64,000 bases of DNA from Bacteroidota bacterium (lineage in GTDB: Bacteria > Bacteroidota > Bacteroidia > NS11-12g > UBA955), in NCBI GenBank assembly GCA_016787485.1, contig JAEUUL010000022.1, positions 115,887 to 179,886 on the forward strand, written 5' to 3'. Of the stretch, positions 25,904-35,206 are shown piece by piece. The notes below the pieces were generated by a model that did no database searches, was not told where the DNA came from, and saw only the letters and a list, made by a program, of their open reading frames with translations. The position numbers were made by a program, and so were the translations under genes. How positions within the stretch are numbered: the first letter of the stretch is position 1; each line of letters begins with the position of its first letter.

Positions 25904-27227
25904 TATTTTATTTTTTGTAATGTTATTATTTGTTGCAAACGCCGGGGTACAGGCAGGCGATTCTGCCTCCCGCGTGAACAGAACATCCCTAGGGATCCGG
26001 TATTACAGACCCCTGGTTTCCTTTGATCTGCAAACCGGCAGCAGCGCGCTGAACGCAGCCATCATGCGCAAACTCGCGTTTGGAGGCTATATTTCTGAAA
26101 AACAGATTACAACAGGTGAAAAACGTCAGCAAAGCACCAACCGATTCGGTTCTTCTGTTTCGTTCAAACTCCTGTTGTATCCCTGGAAATTTTTATCAGT
26201 AAATCCGGATAATAAAATTCATTTGCAGGGGATATCCGTTTCGCAAACCAATCTGGTAGGGGGCACCTATTCCGGCGACCTGTACCGCCTGGTTTTTCAG
26301 GGCAATGCGCCCTATGCCGGGCAAAAACTGGCACTGAACCATACCCGCATTCAGCAGTTTGCCACACGCGACTGGAAATTTCAGTTTCAGGAAATCAAAC
26401 TGGACAGTGCCCGCAAATGGTTATTCGCACCTTCGTTTCAGGTTTCCCAGTTGCTGGCCTTCCGGCAGTTGCGCATTTCAGACAGCTATTTGTACACCGA
26501 CACCTTTCTGAATTACCTCCAGGCCGACCTTACCGCTGATTTTTTGAACAGCGGGCGCAATAATTGGTTGGGCAAAGGTATCGGTGCCGGCTTTTCTTTT
26601 TGGCTGCATGGGCAAACCGGACCCAAATCCTCTGTACATTTTTCGGCGGATAATCTGGGTGTATTTTATGTTCCCGGCGTGGAAAAAAACAGCCGAAACC
26701 TGCAAAATCCCGAATCTGGTTTGCAATCGTTCGAAAAAGGAAATCTGGGATCCGCACAAGTTTATCAGGCAGATATTCAGTTCAAAGACCTGAGCAATGG
26801 AAGCTGGTTCATCAGCCGCAGGGATACTATATGGAAACAAATGCAGATTGATTCGCAAAAACTATCAGGCTATATTCCCATGCCCTTCCGATTGTCTGCC
26901 AACTACAGTTTCGGTAAAAATGCACTATCACTACAATATTTGCATATTCCCGGCTACATACCCAGATTAGGGTTCAGCAGAACCACGCGTATTGCCTCAA
27001 ACAACTGGCTGCGGAATCTTTTCATTACCCCTTCCCTGGCCATTGGTGGTTTTGACACCTGGGATGCCAATCTGTTTCTGGCATATTATAACAGCAAAAT
27101 CGCAAAGAAATCCTTTGGCTGGCAGGTGGAACTGCGTGGACTGGAATCCTGGATTCTGCCGGGACAAACGCATGGTTTTGGAGGTTTCGCCTCGCTGATG
27201 ATTCCGTTGCAAATGAAATCTAAATAA
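25887..27227 (+). CDS. Probable outer-membrane beta-barrel protein, unknown
   Basis: 446 aa from MKRICNILFF, whose start lies inside the end of the lipoprotein gene. The signal peptide runs to about residue 23 (NAGVQAG). The mature part shows repeated amphipathic strands with aromatic girdles (FSADNLGVFYVPGV, LSLQYLHIPGYIPRLGF) and Gly-rich turns typical of Bacteroidota barrels. Possibly related to DUF5723-type proteins, but this is not certain. Confidence 0.68.
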   Translation: MKRICNILFFVMLLFVANAGVQAGDSASRVNRTSLGIRYYRPLVSFDLQTGSSALNAAIMRKLAFGGYISEKQITTGEKRQQSTNRFGSSVSFKLLLYPWKFLSVNPDNKIHLQGISVSQTNLVGGTYSGDLYRLVFQGNAPYAGQKLALNHTRIQQFATRDWKFQFQEIKLDSARKWLFAPSFQVSQLLAFRQLRISDSYLYTDTFLNYLQADLTADFLNSGRNNWLGKGIGAGFSFWLHGQTGPKSSVHFSADNLGVFYVPGVEKNSRNLQNPESGLQSFEKGNLGSAQVYQADIQFKDLSNGSWFISRRDTIWKQMQIDSQKLSGYIPMPFRLSANYSFGKNALSLQYLHIPGYIPRLGFSRTTRIASNNWLRNLFITPSLAIGGFDTWDANLFLAYYNSKIAKKSFGWQVELRGLESWILPGQTHGFGGFASLMIPLQMKSK

Positions 27228-27263
27228 TTTTTTTCTCTGCAAATATTCTATTTTTAAACACAA

Positions 27264-29309
27264 ATGAAATATTCATTTCGTCTCCTGCTGATTTCCGCCA
27301 TTCTGCTGCACACAGCCTGCAAATCCGGACCCGGCACAAATGAACCCGATCCGCTGCTCTCGCACATTGACTCTACCGTAAACCCGGGGGATGATTTTTT
27401 CCTTTATGCCAACGGGGCCTGGTTTAAAAAACACCCCATACCCGAGAGTGAACAGAGCAATGGACTGTGGCAGATGATACAGGACACCATCAATGCACAG
27501 GTGCAGCAAATCTGCATGAGTTCGGCCGCACTGAAAAACCCGGAAAAAGGCAGCGCAAAACAAAAAATCGGGGATTTTTATTTCAGTGGCATGGACAGTG
27601 CCGCCATCAACCGGGCAGGAATAACAGCCATAAAAGAAGAATGGGAAGCAATAGGCTTGTCAGCCGACAAAACAGGCCTGATGAAAATTGCAGCAATGTT
27701 GCACAAAACAGGTGTCTCTCCCCTGTTCAATTTTTATGTGGGACAGGACGACCGCAACAGCAGCAAAAATGCCATATTTATCGGTCAGGGCGGGCTAAGT
27801 CTGCCCGACCGCAGTTATTATTTCGACAAAGATGCAAGGGCCATGGAAAACCGCAAAGCTTTTGTTGCGCATTTGAAGAAAGTACCCGGCCTGTATCCAG
27901 AAAAAACGTTTTCCAGTGTAAGAACCTTTTTCCATGAACAGGTTATGGAACTGGAATCGGCTATGGCACAGAACCACCGCAGGCGGGAAGACACACGGGA
28001 CCCGGTGAAAAATTACAACAAGATGTCTGTAACCGCACTGAAGAAACTCACACCGGGCTTGGACTGGGATGTTTTTCTGAATGAACTGGGATTGAAAAAT
28101 GCAGACTCGGTGATTGTGGGACAACCTGAATATCTGGTTTCGTTGAATAAACTGGTTACAGAAAAATCTTCCGAAGACTGGACGAATTATTTCAAATACC
28201 AATTGCTGCGTGGAATGGCACGCTATCTTGATGACAAAACCTACACAGAATTCTTTTCATTTTATTCCGGTGTATTGCGGGGTGTAAAAGTAGCCAAGCC
28301 CCGTTGGAAAAGGGTTGTGGAGCAAACCAACGGTTCACTGGGCGAATTGATTGGACAGGTATATGTGGCAGAATATCTGCCAAAAGGAACCAAAGAAAAA
28401 TTACAGGAAATAGGCGAAGCCATACGCACTGTATACAGAGAACGGATTAAAAAACTCGACTGGATGAGTGCGGAAACCAAGCAAAAAGCGCTGAAAAAAC
28501 TGGATGCCATTGTCATGAAAATGGGATATCCTGATAAGTGGAAAGATATGGGCAGCCTGCAGTGTGACCGCAGTTCCTATGCCCGCAATGTAATGGCCGC
28601 CAACCGATGGGCAACACAATATATGCTAAGCAAATATGGCAAGCCCGTAGACCGCAGTGAATGGGGCATGCAGCCCCAAACTTATAATGCGTACTATAAT
28701 CCTTCCAACAATGAAATTGTGATTCCGGGTTGCAACATCATGGTGCCGGGATTTGAACGCAAACTGGCCGATGATGCCATCCTGTATTCCATCATTGGCG
28801 GCAGTACCATCGGGCATGAAATCACACACGGATTTGATGATCAGGGCAGCCAGTACGACGAGAAAGGCAACCTGAACGACTGGTGGACCGATGAAGACAG
28901 GCGCCGTTTCAAAGAAAAAACCGAATCCATCGTAAAGCAATTTGATGCATTCATCGCTGTGGACAGCCTGCACATCAACGGCTCACTTACACAGGGTGAA
29001 AATATTGCGGATTTAGGTGGAATTGTGATGGGTTTCGAAGCATTTAAAAAAACAAATCAATTTAAAAACAAAGAAATCATCGCAGGACTCACTCCGGAAA
29101 AACGGTTCTTCCTGGGGTATGCGCTGGCATGGATGATCAATGACCGTCCTGAGGCAATTGCAAACCAGGTGCGAAGCAACGAACACAGTCCGGCCAAATT
29201 CCGCGTACTTGGCCCGCTGAGCAATATGCCTGAGTTTTATGCTGCATTTGGCATTAAACCCGGACAAAAAATGTACAGAAAAGAAACAGATCGGATTGTT
29301 ATTTGGTAA
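27264..29309 (+). CDS. M13-family zinc metallopeptidase (neprilysin/PepO-like) lipoprotein
   Basis: 681 aa. Lipobox HTAC (about residues 16-19) suggests anchoring in the outer or inner membrane. N-terminal M13 domain begins DDFFLYANGAWFK. Catalytic features: NPSNNEIVIPG (substrate-binding NxxxNE), HEITHGFDDQG (HExxH, about residue 517), and ENIADLGG (third zinc ligand Glu plus Asp, about 579). It should cleave peptides on the amino side of hydrophobic residues outside the cytoplasm. TATTTTTA at 27249-27256, 7 nt before the ATG, is a possible -7 box. The Hcp-like gene follows by 11 bp. Confidence 0.95.
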   Translation: MKYSFRLLLISAILLHTACKSGPGTNEPDPLLSHIDSTVNPGDDFFLYANGAWFKKHPIPESEQSNGLWQMIQDTINAQVQQICMSSAALKNPEKGSAKQKIGDFYFSGMDSAAINRAGITAIKEEWEAIGLSADKTGLMKIAAMLHKTGVSPLFNFYVGQDDRNSSKNAIFIGQGGLSLPDRSYYFDKDARAMENRKAFVAHLKKVPGLYPEKTFSSVRTFFHEQVMELESAMAQNHRRREDTRDPVKNYNKMSVTALKKLTPGLDWDVFLNELGLKNADSVIVGQPEYLVSLNKLVTEKSSEDWTNYFKYQLLRGMARYLDDKTYTEFFSFYSGVLRGVKVAKPRWKRVVEQTNGSLGELIGQVYVAEYLPKGTKEKLQEIGEAIRTVYRERIKKLDWMSAETKQKALKKLDAIVMKMGYPDKWKDMGSLQCDRSSYARNVMAANRWATQYMLSKYGKPVDRSEWGMQPQTYNAYYNPSNNEIVIPGCNIMVPGFERKLADDAILYSIIGGSTIGHEITHGFDDQGSQYDEKGNLNDWWTDEDRRRFKEKTESIVKQFDAFIAVDSLHINGSLTQGENIADLGGIVMGFEAFKKTNQFKNKEIIAGLTPEKRFFLGYALAWMINDRPEAIANQVRSNEHSPAKFRVLGPLSNMPEFYAAFGIKPGQKMYRKETDRIVIW

Positions 29310-29320
29310 TTTAACATAGC

Positions 29321-29827
29321 ATGGCACTCACAGCATATTTAAAAATCACAGCGGCAAATAGCGGCTTAATCAAAGGCAATGTGAAAATAAAAGGAAGAGA
29401 AGATACAATTGCCGTTTATGCATTTGATCATAGTATAACTTCTCCCAGAGACCCTGCCAGCGGATTACCTTCCGGCAGGCGACAACACAAACCACTCATT
29501 ATCACTAAGGAAATAGACCCAAGCACACCGTTGTTATATCAAGTACTGGTGAACAATGAAAATATTTCACGGCTGGAGTTGAATTTCTGGGCACCTGCTG
29601 CCAGTAGAATTGCCGGGGTCGCCGGAGCCGAAGTGAATGTACTGCGCATAGTGCTGACCAATGCAAACATTGCAGATATACATGCAGAAATGTGGAACAA
29701 CCGGGTGGCAGAAAATGCAACGATTCCTGTACTTGAAACGGTGTCCTTTTCTTACCAAAAAATAGAATGGACATGGCTGCAGGGAGGCATTACAGCCATG
29801 GATGACTGGGAATCTGCACAGGTATAG
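29321..29827 (+). CDS. Orphan Hcp-like protein (T6SS tube family, PF05638)
   Basis: 168 aa, normal for Hcp. The characteristic segments are in order: KGNVKIKGREDTIAVYAFDH, SPRDPASGLPSGRRQHKP (Hcp signature), ITKEIDPSTPLLYQVLVNNE, TNANIADIHAEMWNN, and VSFSYQKIEWTWLQGGITA near the end. Hcp hexamers stack into the tube of the type VI secretion system and can carry effectors. No other T6SS gene (tssB, tssC, vgrG, clpV) is in the window. It lies between the M13 peptidase (11 bp) and a glycosyltransferase (6 bp). It may serve a system elsewhere in the genome or have a different role. Confidence 0.85.
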   Translation: MALTAYLKITAANSGLIKGNVKIKGREDTIAVYAFDHSITSPRDPASGLPSGRRQHKPLIITKEIDPSTPLLYQVLVNNENISRLELNFWAPAASRIAGVAGAEVNVLRIVLTNANIADIHAEMWNNRVAENATIPVLETVSFSYQKIEWTWLQGGITAMDDWESAQV

Positions 29828-29833
29828 CAGACC

Positions 29834-30571
29834 ATGAAAAGACTTGCCTGGTTCATTTTCAAATCCCCCCAGCGAAAATGGGTGGGCTGGCACAGTCTGT
29901 TTACAGATTTTACAGGAAGCACAGAATGGCTGCTTAATGGTTTGTTGCGTCCAAACCGCAATAAAACAGTATGGGTTTGTGTGGGAATCAAGGACCGGAC
30001 GGAGCCATTTCTCACCCATTTACTGCCTTCACTGGCTGCACAGGCCAGGGAACAAAATCTCGCATTGTCGGTATGGGACTGTGGCAGCATTGACGCCAGC
30101 CGCATTGAATCTGCCATACAGCAAGTCTGGCCCACACAATGGGTTTTCCACTCCAGCCCTTCTCCGTTTGCGCGCAGCATGGCATTTAACAAAGCCATGA
30201 ATCTGGCCGGTGGTGAACTCCTTTTTGCCTGCGATGCCGACATGACAGTACCAGACAAACTAGGCGAAAAAGTGCGCAGGAATACAGGGCAACGTTATGC
30301 TTGGTTTCCGGTATGCCAGTGGCAACTGGATCCGGAAAAAGAAGCCTGGAAATGGTTCAGCGCCGGTACCGGCTTGTTTTCAGCCACCAAAAAGCAACTT
30401 GAATCGACCGGCGGATACGATGAAGGTTTTACAGAATGGGGCAAAGAAGACTGGGATTTGTTTTTCCGGTTCTACGCTAAAGGAATCATGCCCCTGCGCA
30501 CCCGGTGTGACGGATTGTACCACCACTGGCACCCCTCTTCAAAACCCGACAATTTTATACCCATGTTTTGA
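29834..30571 (+). CDS. Family 2-like (GT-A) glycosyltransferase
   Basis: 245 aa. A GT-A fold is indicated by WVCVGIKDRTEPF near the start, FNKAMNLAGGELLFACDADMTVP with the metal-binding DAD (about residue 137), and the acceptor/catalytic block GGYDEGFTEWGKEDWDLFFR (about 197-216), which matches the galactosyltransferase C-terminal signature seen in chondroitin-type enzymes. It should transfer a sugar from a nucleotide donor in the cytoplasm. The acceptor is unknown. It lies 6 bp after the Hcp-like gene. Confidence 0.86.
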   Translation: MKRLAWFIFKSPQRKWVGWHSLFTDFTGSTEWLLNGLLRPNRNKTVWVCVGIKDRTEPFLTHLLPSLAAQAREQNLALSVWDCGSIDASRIESAIQQVWPTQWVFHSSPSPFARSMAFNKAMNLAGGELLFACDADMTVPDKLGEKVRRNTGQRYAWFPVCQWQLDPEKEAWKWFSAGTGLFSATKKQLESTGGYDEGFTEWGKEDWDLFFRFYAKGIMPLRTRCDGLYHHWHPSSKPDNFIPMF

Positions 30572-30645
30572 TTTACCTCCGGGCATTTTGTGTAATAAAT
30601 CACTGTCACAGAGATTCGGCACACCATTTGACAATTGATAATCGT

Positions 30646-30653
30646 TAAATTTG
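30646..30653 (+). promoter_or_regulatory. -7 box before the TPR-protein gene
   Basis: TAAATTTG matches TAnnTTTG exactly, 14 nt before the ATG at 30668. A TTTG at 30627-30630 is 15 nt upstream, slightly closer than usual. It places the transcript start after the in-frame upstream start at 30635. Confidence 0.42.
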
Positions 30654-30667
30654 AGGAATTGATTGCA

Positions 30668-32476
30668 ATGAAAAAAATATGGGCACTGCTCGCCACAGCT
30701 AGTATGGCGCTGTGTGTATTTGCGCAGCCTGCAAGCACGGATAAGCTGGCCACCCAATATTTTGAGAACGGGGAATATGAAAAAGCATTGCCCCTGTATA
30801 AGGAGTTGGCAGAGGATAACCCATCCAGTTTTTACCATTACGAACACTATCTGCTGTGCCTGATTGAAACCAAAAACTTTGACCAGGCTGAAAAGTTTGT
30901 AAGAAAACGGAGTAAAAAATATCCGTCAAACCCACAATTCAGGGTAGATGAAGGATATGTGATGGAAAAAAAGGGCAATGGCAAGGATGCAGAAAATCAT
31001 TATAAAAAGCTGATAGACGATTTAGGCACCCAGGTGGATTTATACCCACCCATGGCTTCGGCATTTCAAAAACGGAAACGAACCGATATGGCTATCGCAG
31101 CGCTGGAAGCAGCTGAACTGAAAACCGGCGGAATGGCAGATTTCAGCACCCAACTCGCCGGCCTTTATATGGAAACCGGAAACCGGGAAAAAGGCATTGA
31201 AAAATATGTTGCACTCGTGTTAAGGGCAGGTTACCCATACGAACAAAGCAAACAGCTGTTTGAGATGAACATTACAGACAGCACCGATTTTGTTTTTCTG
31301 CGCAAACTCTTGCTGCAATCGATAACCCGACAACCCGACAGCTATGAACTTGCTGATTTGCTGAAATGGACTTTTATCAAGCAGAAAGACTGGCAGGGGG
31401 CTTTTGTTCAAACGCGTTCGCTGGATAAGCGGCTGAAGGAAAAAGGGCAGCGTGTGGTGGAGTTGGGCGAGTTGTGCATGAGCAATGAAGCCTGGGATGT
31501 GGCAACCCAATGTTTTGAATATGTAAGAACGTTGGGCGCAGACGGGCCCTTTTACGATGATGCTGGTGCCGGACTGCTGGAGACCCGGTATTATCAGTTA
31601 AAGACGCAGACCACGACCGACCCTGTTGCCATGAAAACTCTGGAAACCGACTGCCTCACATTTCTTCGGGACAGGGGTTACTCTGACTATACCTATCGCG
31701 TATGCAACCGGCTTGCCGAATTGTATACCCAGTATATGCACACACCAGAGAAGGCTGTGGAAATGCTGGAAAACTTTGTGAAAAGCCCGGGATTGAGCCC
31801 GCGGGTGCTGGCTTTGGGGAAACTGGCATTGGGCGATGCATATACCATTGACGGTGACGTTTGGAGCAGTGAACTCCTCTTTGCACAAGTGGAGAAAGAT
31901 TTTCCTGAAGAAGCACTGGGGCAGGAAGCCAAATTCCGCCGGGCCAGACTCAGCTACTACAGGGGAGATTTCGATTGGGCTATGCTGCAACTGGATGTGC
32001 TGAAGGCAGCCACCACACAACTTATCAGCAACAATGCCATACGGCTTGCCCTTACGGTAACAGAAAATCTCGGATTGGACAGCAATTACGATGCCTTGGA
32101 ACGTTTCGCAATGGCCGAACTGCTCATTACGCAAAATAAGCTGGAAGAAGCAACAGCCACATTGGACAGCATACAACAACTGTATTTAACCACTCCATTA
32201 GCAGATGATATTTTGATGCAAAAAGCCATCATCTCAGAAAAAAGGCAAAACTGGCCTGATGCAGAGAAATATTACAAACAACTCATTGCCGGCTATGGAA
32301 CAGATATTTTGGCAGACAACGCCTGGTACAGACTGGCAATGCTTTATCTGCAGAGACTGAATGACCCTGAAAATGCAAAAAAGGCATTTGAAAAAATCAT
32401 TCTGGACTATCCGGGCAGTCATTTTCTGCCGGAAGCAAGAAAACAATACCGAAAATTACGGGGAGACCAGGTTTAA
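30668..32476 (+). CDS. Exported TPR-repeat protein
   Basis: 602 aa from MKKIWALLATASMALCVFAQ, a clean signal peptide ending at about residue 20. A start at 30635 would add residues before the signal and lies over the promoter. TPR-like helical hairpins run from KLATQYFENGEYEKALPLYKEL to the C-terminal DNAWYRLAMLYLQRLNDPENAKKAFEKI with DYPGSHF, resembling YbgF/BamD-type repeats. It is probably a periplasmic scaffold. No enzymatic motif. It precedes the barrel gene by 24 bp. Confidence 0.82.
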   Translation: MKKIWALLATASMALCVFAQPASTDKLATQYFENGEYEKALPLYKELAEDNPSSFYHYEHYLLCLIETKNFDQAEKFVRKRSKKYPSNPQFRVDEGYVMEKKGNGKDAENHYKKLIDDLGTQVDLYPPMASAFQKRKRTDMAIAALEAAELKTGGMADFSTQLAGLYMETGNREKGIEKYVALVLRAGYPYEQSKQLFEMNITDSTDFVFLRKLLLQSITRQPDSYELADLLKWTFIKQKDWQGAFVQTRSLDKRLKEKGQRVVELGELCMSNEAWDVATQCFEYVRTLGADGPFYDDAGAGLLETRYYQLKTQTTTDPVAMKTLETDCLTFLRDRGYSDYTYRVCNRLAELYTQYMHTPEKAVEMLENFVKSPGLSPRVLALGKLALGDAYTIDGDVWSSELLFAQVEKDFPEEALGQEAKFRRARLSYYRGDFDWAMLQLDVLKAATTQLISNNAIRLALTVTENLGLDSNYDALERFAMAELLITQNKLEEATATLDSIQQLYLTTPLADDILMQKAIISEKRQNWPDAEKYYKQLIAGYGTDILADNAWYRLAMLYLQRLNDPENAKKAFEKIILDYPGSHFLPEARKQYRKLRGDQV

Positions 32477-32500
32477 AGTCCAAATGTGTATTTTCGCCCT

Positions 32501-33607
32501 GTGAGGCGATTGTGCATTCTTACTTCTCTGCTGATTCCGGCCTCTTCCGTCATTGCCCAGCTCAGTAACCGCAGTTTTCTGTTGCAACCGTCTGCACCCA
32601 CTACCCGATGGGGAATGAGTCTGGATGTACTTCATTTCATCAAAAACAACGAATATTTCAGCAACCTGAACCCGGGAGCAACCTTCATTGGTGTGCAGGG
32701 ACAGGGCCTGATCCATTATCGTCTGAATGAGCAGAATACACTTCGGACGGGAATTTTTCTGCAACAGAATTACGGGGAAAGCAAACCCATAGCCCGACCG
32801 GTTTTTCAGCTTGACCTGAAAAAAAAGAAATGGAATTTCCTTTTTGGCAATGTATTGCCACATGTAAACCATGGATTGCCTGAACCTGTCTATAATTACG
32901 AAAATGTATTTACCCACCCGCTTGAAACCGGGCTTCAGATAAAACACCGCAGTTCCCGCATAGATTACGACCTTTGGCTCGACTGGCGGCAACGGGCCAA
33001 TGCTGAAAAAGGCCGTCAGGAGCAACTGTTTTTTGGCCAGTCAGCCGAAATCTCATTGATAAAAACCCATACACTCAAATTCAGTGTACCTGCATTTGCC
33101 ACCATTTTTCACCGGGGCGGACAGGCATTGCAAACCAATTACATACCCATGGCCACCCGGATACTGGCAGGAGGCGGCGGACGATTTTACCTTGCAGACA
33201 GTGCACTCATTCTGGAGGGGCTTTGCTTCCAGAGTCTGGACAACAGTCCAACACCCAGTCAGCCATTTACCAATGGATGGGCAGGAATGGGAAATATACG
33301 ATTGCGTCTGCACCACTGGCACGAGGTGGCACTGAGTATGTGGTATGCCCGTGAATTTACCAGCACATTTGGTGCACCTATGTTTTCAAATGTAAATCTG
33401 CAGGATGTGTATTTAAACCGGAACACCCGGTATCTGGCCATGCTGAGGTATGTCGTAAGCCGGCCATTGGTAGAACGAAAACTATGGATTGACTTCAGGG
33501 TTGAGCCCTACTACGATTTCCAGTACAAAAAGACTGAATTCTCCATGGGCCTTTATTTCAGGTATCTGGGCAGCAACAACCTGCGCATTCCCGGCCGGTT
33601 GTTCTGA
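32501..33607 (+). CDS. Outer-membrane beta-barrel protein, unknown
   Basis: 368 aa from GTG at 32501 (MRRLCILTSLLIPASSVIAQ is a good signal peptide); an ATG at 32486 would add five residues and overlies TATTTTCG, a near -7 box at 32489-32496. The mature part has barrel-like strands (GIFLQQNYGES, VEPYYDFQYKKTEFSMGLYFRYLG) and a C-terminal Phe (PGRLF). No family recognised. It converges on the PagL-like gene with a 4-bp gap. Confidence 0.68.
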   Translation: MRRLCILTSLLIPASSVIAQLSNRSFLLQPSAPTTRWGMSLDVLHFIKNNEYFSNLNPGATFIGVQGQGLIHYRLNEQNTLRTGIFLQQNYGESKPIARPVFQLDLKKKKWNFLFGNVLPHVNHGLPEPVYNYENVFTHPLETGLQIKHRSSRIDYDLWLDWRQRANAEKGRQEQLFFGQSAEISLIKTHTLKFSVPAFATIFHRGGQALQTNYIPMATRILAGGGGRFYLADSALILEGLCFQSLDNSPTPSQPFTNGWAGMGNIRLRLHHWHEVALSMWYAREFTSTFGAPMFSNVNLQDVYLNRNTRYLAMLRYVVSRPLVERKLWIDFRVEPYYDFQYKKTEFSMGLYFRYLGSNNLRIPGRLF

Positions 33608-33611
33608 TTGT

Positions 33612-34757
33612 TTAAAAATTCAGGTGCGGGGGCTTTCGCCTGAACGGACTGCCCAGCCATCGTAAACCCTTGCCAAATCCGGGATTTACCCCACGTCTTC
33701 CATTGATGGAATAACAAATACCCCATTCAAAAAAATCTGCAGAGGTGAGATGCGCTTTCAACCGGTTCATCACCACCAGGTGATCATTGACATAATACCG
33801 CAAACCCAGGGCTTCGTAGTATGCCCGCTTGGTCCGGTCGGGACGGTAAACATAAACACCCAGATCGCCGGTAAACCCGACTCTGCCGATGCGGTACTCT
33901 TGTCCGCCGGAAATGGCAATTTCACTTGCTCTGTCCAGTCTGGCTCCGGGCATTGGCTGAAACTTGGTATACTGGTAGGTGCGGTCGTAATAGTAACAGA
34001 TGCCCAAACGCCAGCGGCGCACCGGATTCTGAGGGTATTGTATCATCAAATCGGCGATGGCAATGGTGAAATTCATTTCATCATCCACACTGATTTGCCT
34101 GAGTCCCAGCCGAAAACCCAATTGCCATTGTACTGTATGCACCCGTGTGGTTCCCAAATCCGGGTTTGAGATCTTTCTGGCGTAATCACTCAGTTTGCAA
34201 CCCACAAACAGACTGGGTTCGTTTACACCCAGATTGGGTTGGCTGAAATTGCCATTGCTGTGATGACTTAAGCCCAATCCCAGTTGAAAAGCGAGTCGTT
34301 TCGAGGGCTGATATTGCATATAACCCAGCACCTGCATAAACCCGTTGAAATGGCTGCCGATAGCCCGATTCATGGGATTTGCCTGGCTATACATTTTGGT
34401 CAGATAACCCGTGCCAACTCCCAGTCTGCCGCGCAAACTCCACTTTTGTGTGCCCAGCAGGCCCAGGTCGTAGCAGGCAAAGAAAGTAAAGGCTTTTCCA
34501 TTGATGGAATTTCCGAGGTCCATATAATTCAACCCAAGGCCTACAAAAGGATTTCTGTGTCTTTTGAAAAGTATACCGGAAGAATCCAGTCTCCATTCCC
34601 GGGTTAGTTCAAACGCAGTGGTATGCGCCATCATGGCCTGCATATCCTCATGGTGTGGCACCAAAAACCCCGGCAGGGTGCGGAAACCCCAGTTATGTTG
34701 GCCATAGGCTAAACTTATGCACCCTAAGACCAGACCAAGAACAGCCGGGCGTTTCAC
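33612..34757 (-). CDS. PagL-like acyloxyacyl hydrolase / lipid A 3-O-deacylase family protein
   Basis: 381 aa, signal peptide ending at about YGQ (residue 20). The central block GLSHHSNGNFSQPNLGVNE (about residues 155-173) fits the PagL active-site region, where a His-x-Ser pair and a Glu about a dozen residues later form the catalytic triad. The rest is beta-barrel-like and ends in Asn-Phe. PagL trims an acyl chain from lipid A in the outer membrane. The spacing to Glu is one residue longer than in PagL as I recall it, so activity is likely but not certain. Confidence 0.78.
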   Translation of the reverse strand: MKRPAVLGLVLGCISLAYGQHNWGFRTLPGFLVPHHEDMQAMMAHTTAFELTREWRLDSSGILFKRHRNPFVGLGLNYMDLGNSINGKAFTFFACYDLGLLGTQKWSLRGRLGVGTGYLTKMYSQANPMNRAIGSHFNGFMQVLGYMQYQPSKRLAFQLGLGLSHHSNGNFSQPNLGVNEPSLFVGCKLSDYARKISNPDLGTTRVHTVQWQLGFRLGLRQISVDDEMNFTIAIADLMIQYPQNPVRRWRLGICYYYDRTYQYTKFQPMPGARLDRASEIAISGGQEYRIGRVGFTGDLGVYVYRPDRTKRAYYEALGLRYYVNDHLVVMNRLKAHLTSADFFEWGICYSINGRRGVNPGFGKGLRWLGSPFRRKPPHLNF

Positions 34758-34772
34758 GTGTTGTAATGAGAT

Positions 34773-35195
34773 TTATTTCGACTTGTCTGTTGCAAGCACC
34801 ATCTTGATTCCAAGATTAGCCCCCACCTGCATGACGTCTACCAGATCCTGAACTTTTAGTTCACTGTCTATGCGAAGTACAATATTCAATCCACCATCTT
34901 TGGAATCCGGATTTTTAAATTGCTCTTTCAGTTTCTTCAATTCAGCCTCCAGTTCGTCATATGCCACTTCCCTCTGCTCAATATACACATGCAAATCTTT
35001 GGTCACGGTAAGCGGGACTGTCTTGGGCAATACGCGGTCTGTCTTGTCTTTGCTTTTGGGCAAATTCACGGGAAACACATTGGGATTTGCCAGAGTGCTG
35101 GCAATCAGGAAAAACAGCATGAGAAAGAACATGATGTCATTGAGTGATGAGGATTCAACCTCAGCTTCTTCACGTCTTCTCCGTCCTATGCGCAT
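34773..35195 (-). CDS. exbD: ExbD/TolR-type proton-channel subunit
   Basis: 140 aa, standard length. The single N-terminal helix carries the essential Asp of the family: SSLNDIMFFLMLFFLIASTL (about residues 15-35). A periplasmic domain follows with DLHVYIEQREVAYDELEAEL. It pairs with the ExbB-like gene 11 bp upstream on the same strand to use the proton gradient for TonB-dependent uptake or a related task. No tonB is in the window. Confidence 0.9.
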   Translation of the reverse strand: MRIGRRRREEAEVESSSLNDIMFFLMLFFLIASTLANPNVFPVNLPKSKDKTDRVLPKTVPLTVTKDLHVYIEQREVAYDELEAELKKLKEQFKNPDSKDGGLNIVLRIDSELKVQDLVDVMQVGANLGIKMVLATDKSK

Positions 35196-35206
35196 GTGCT
35201 CTGGTA

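Noticed and set aside
29321-30571. A local T6SS cluster
   Set aside because: No sheath, baseplate, VgrG or ClpV genes flank the Hcp-like gene; its neighbours are a peptidase and a glycosyltransferase.
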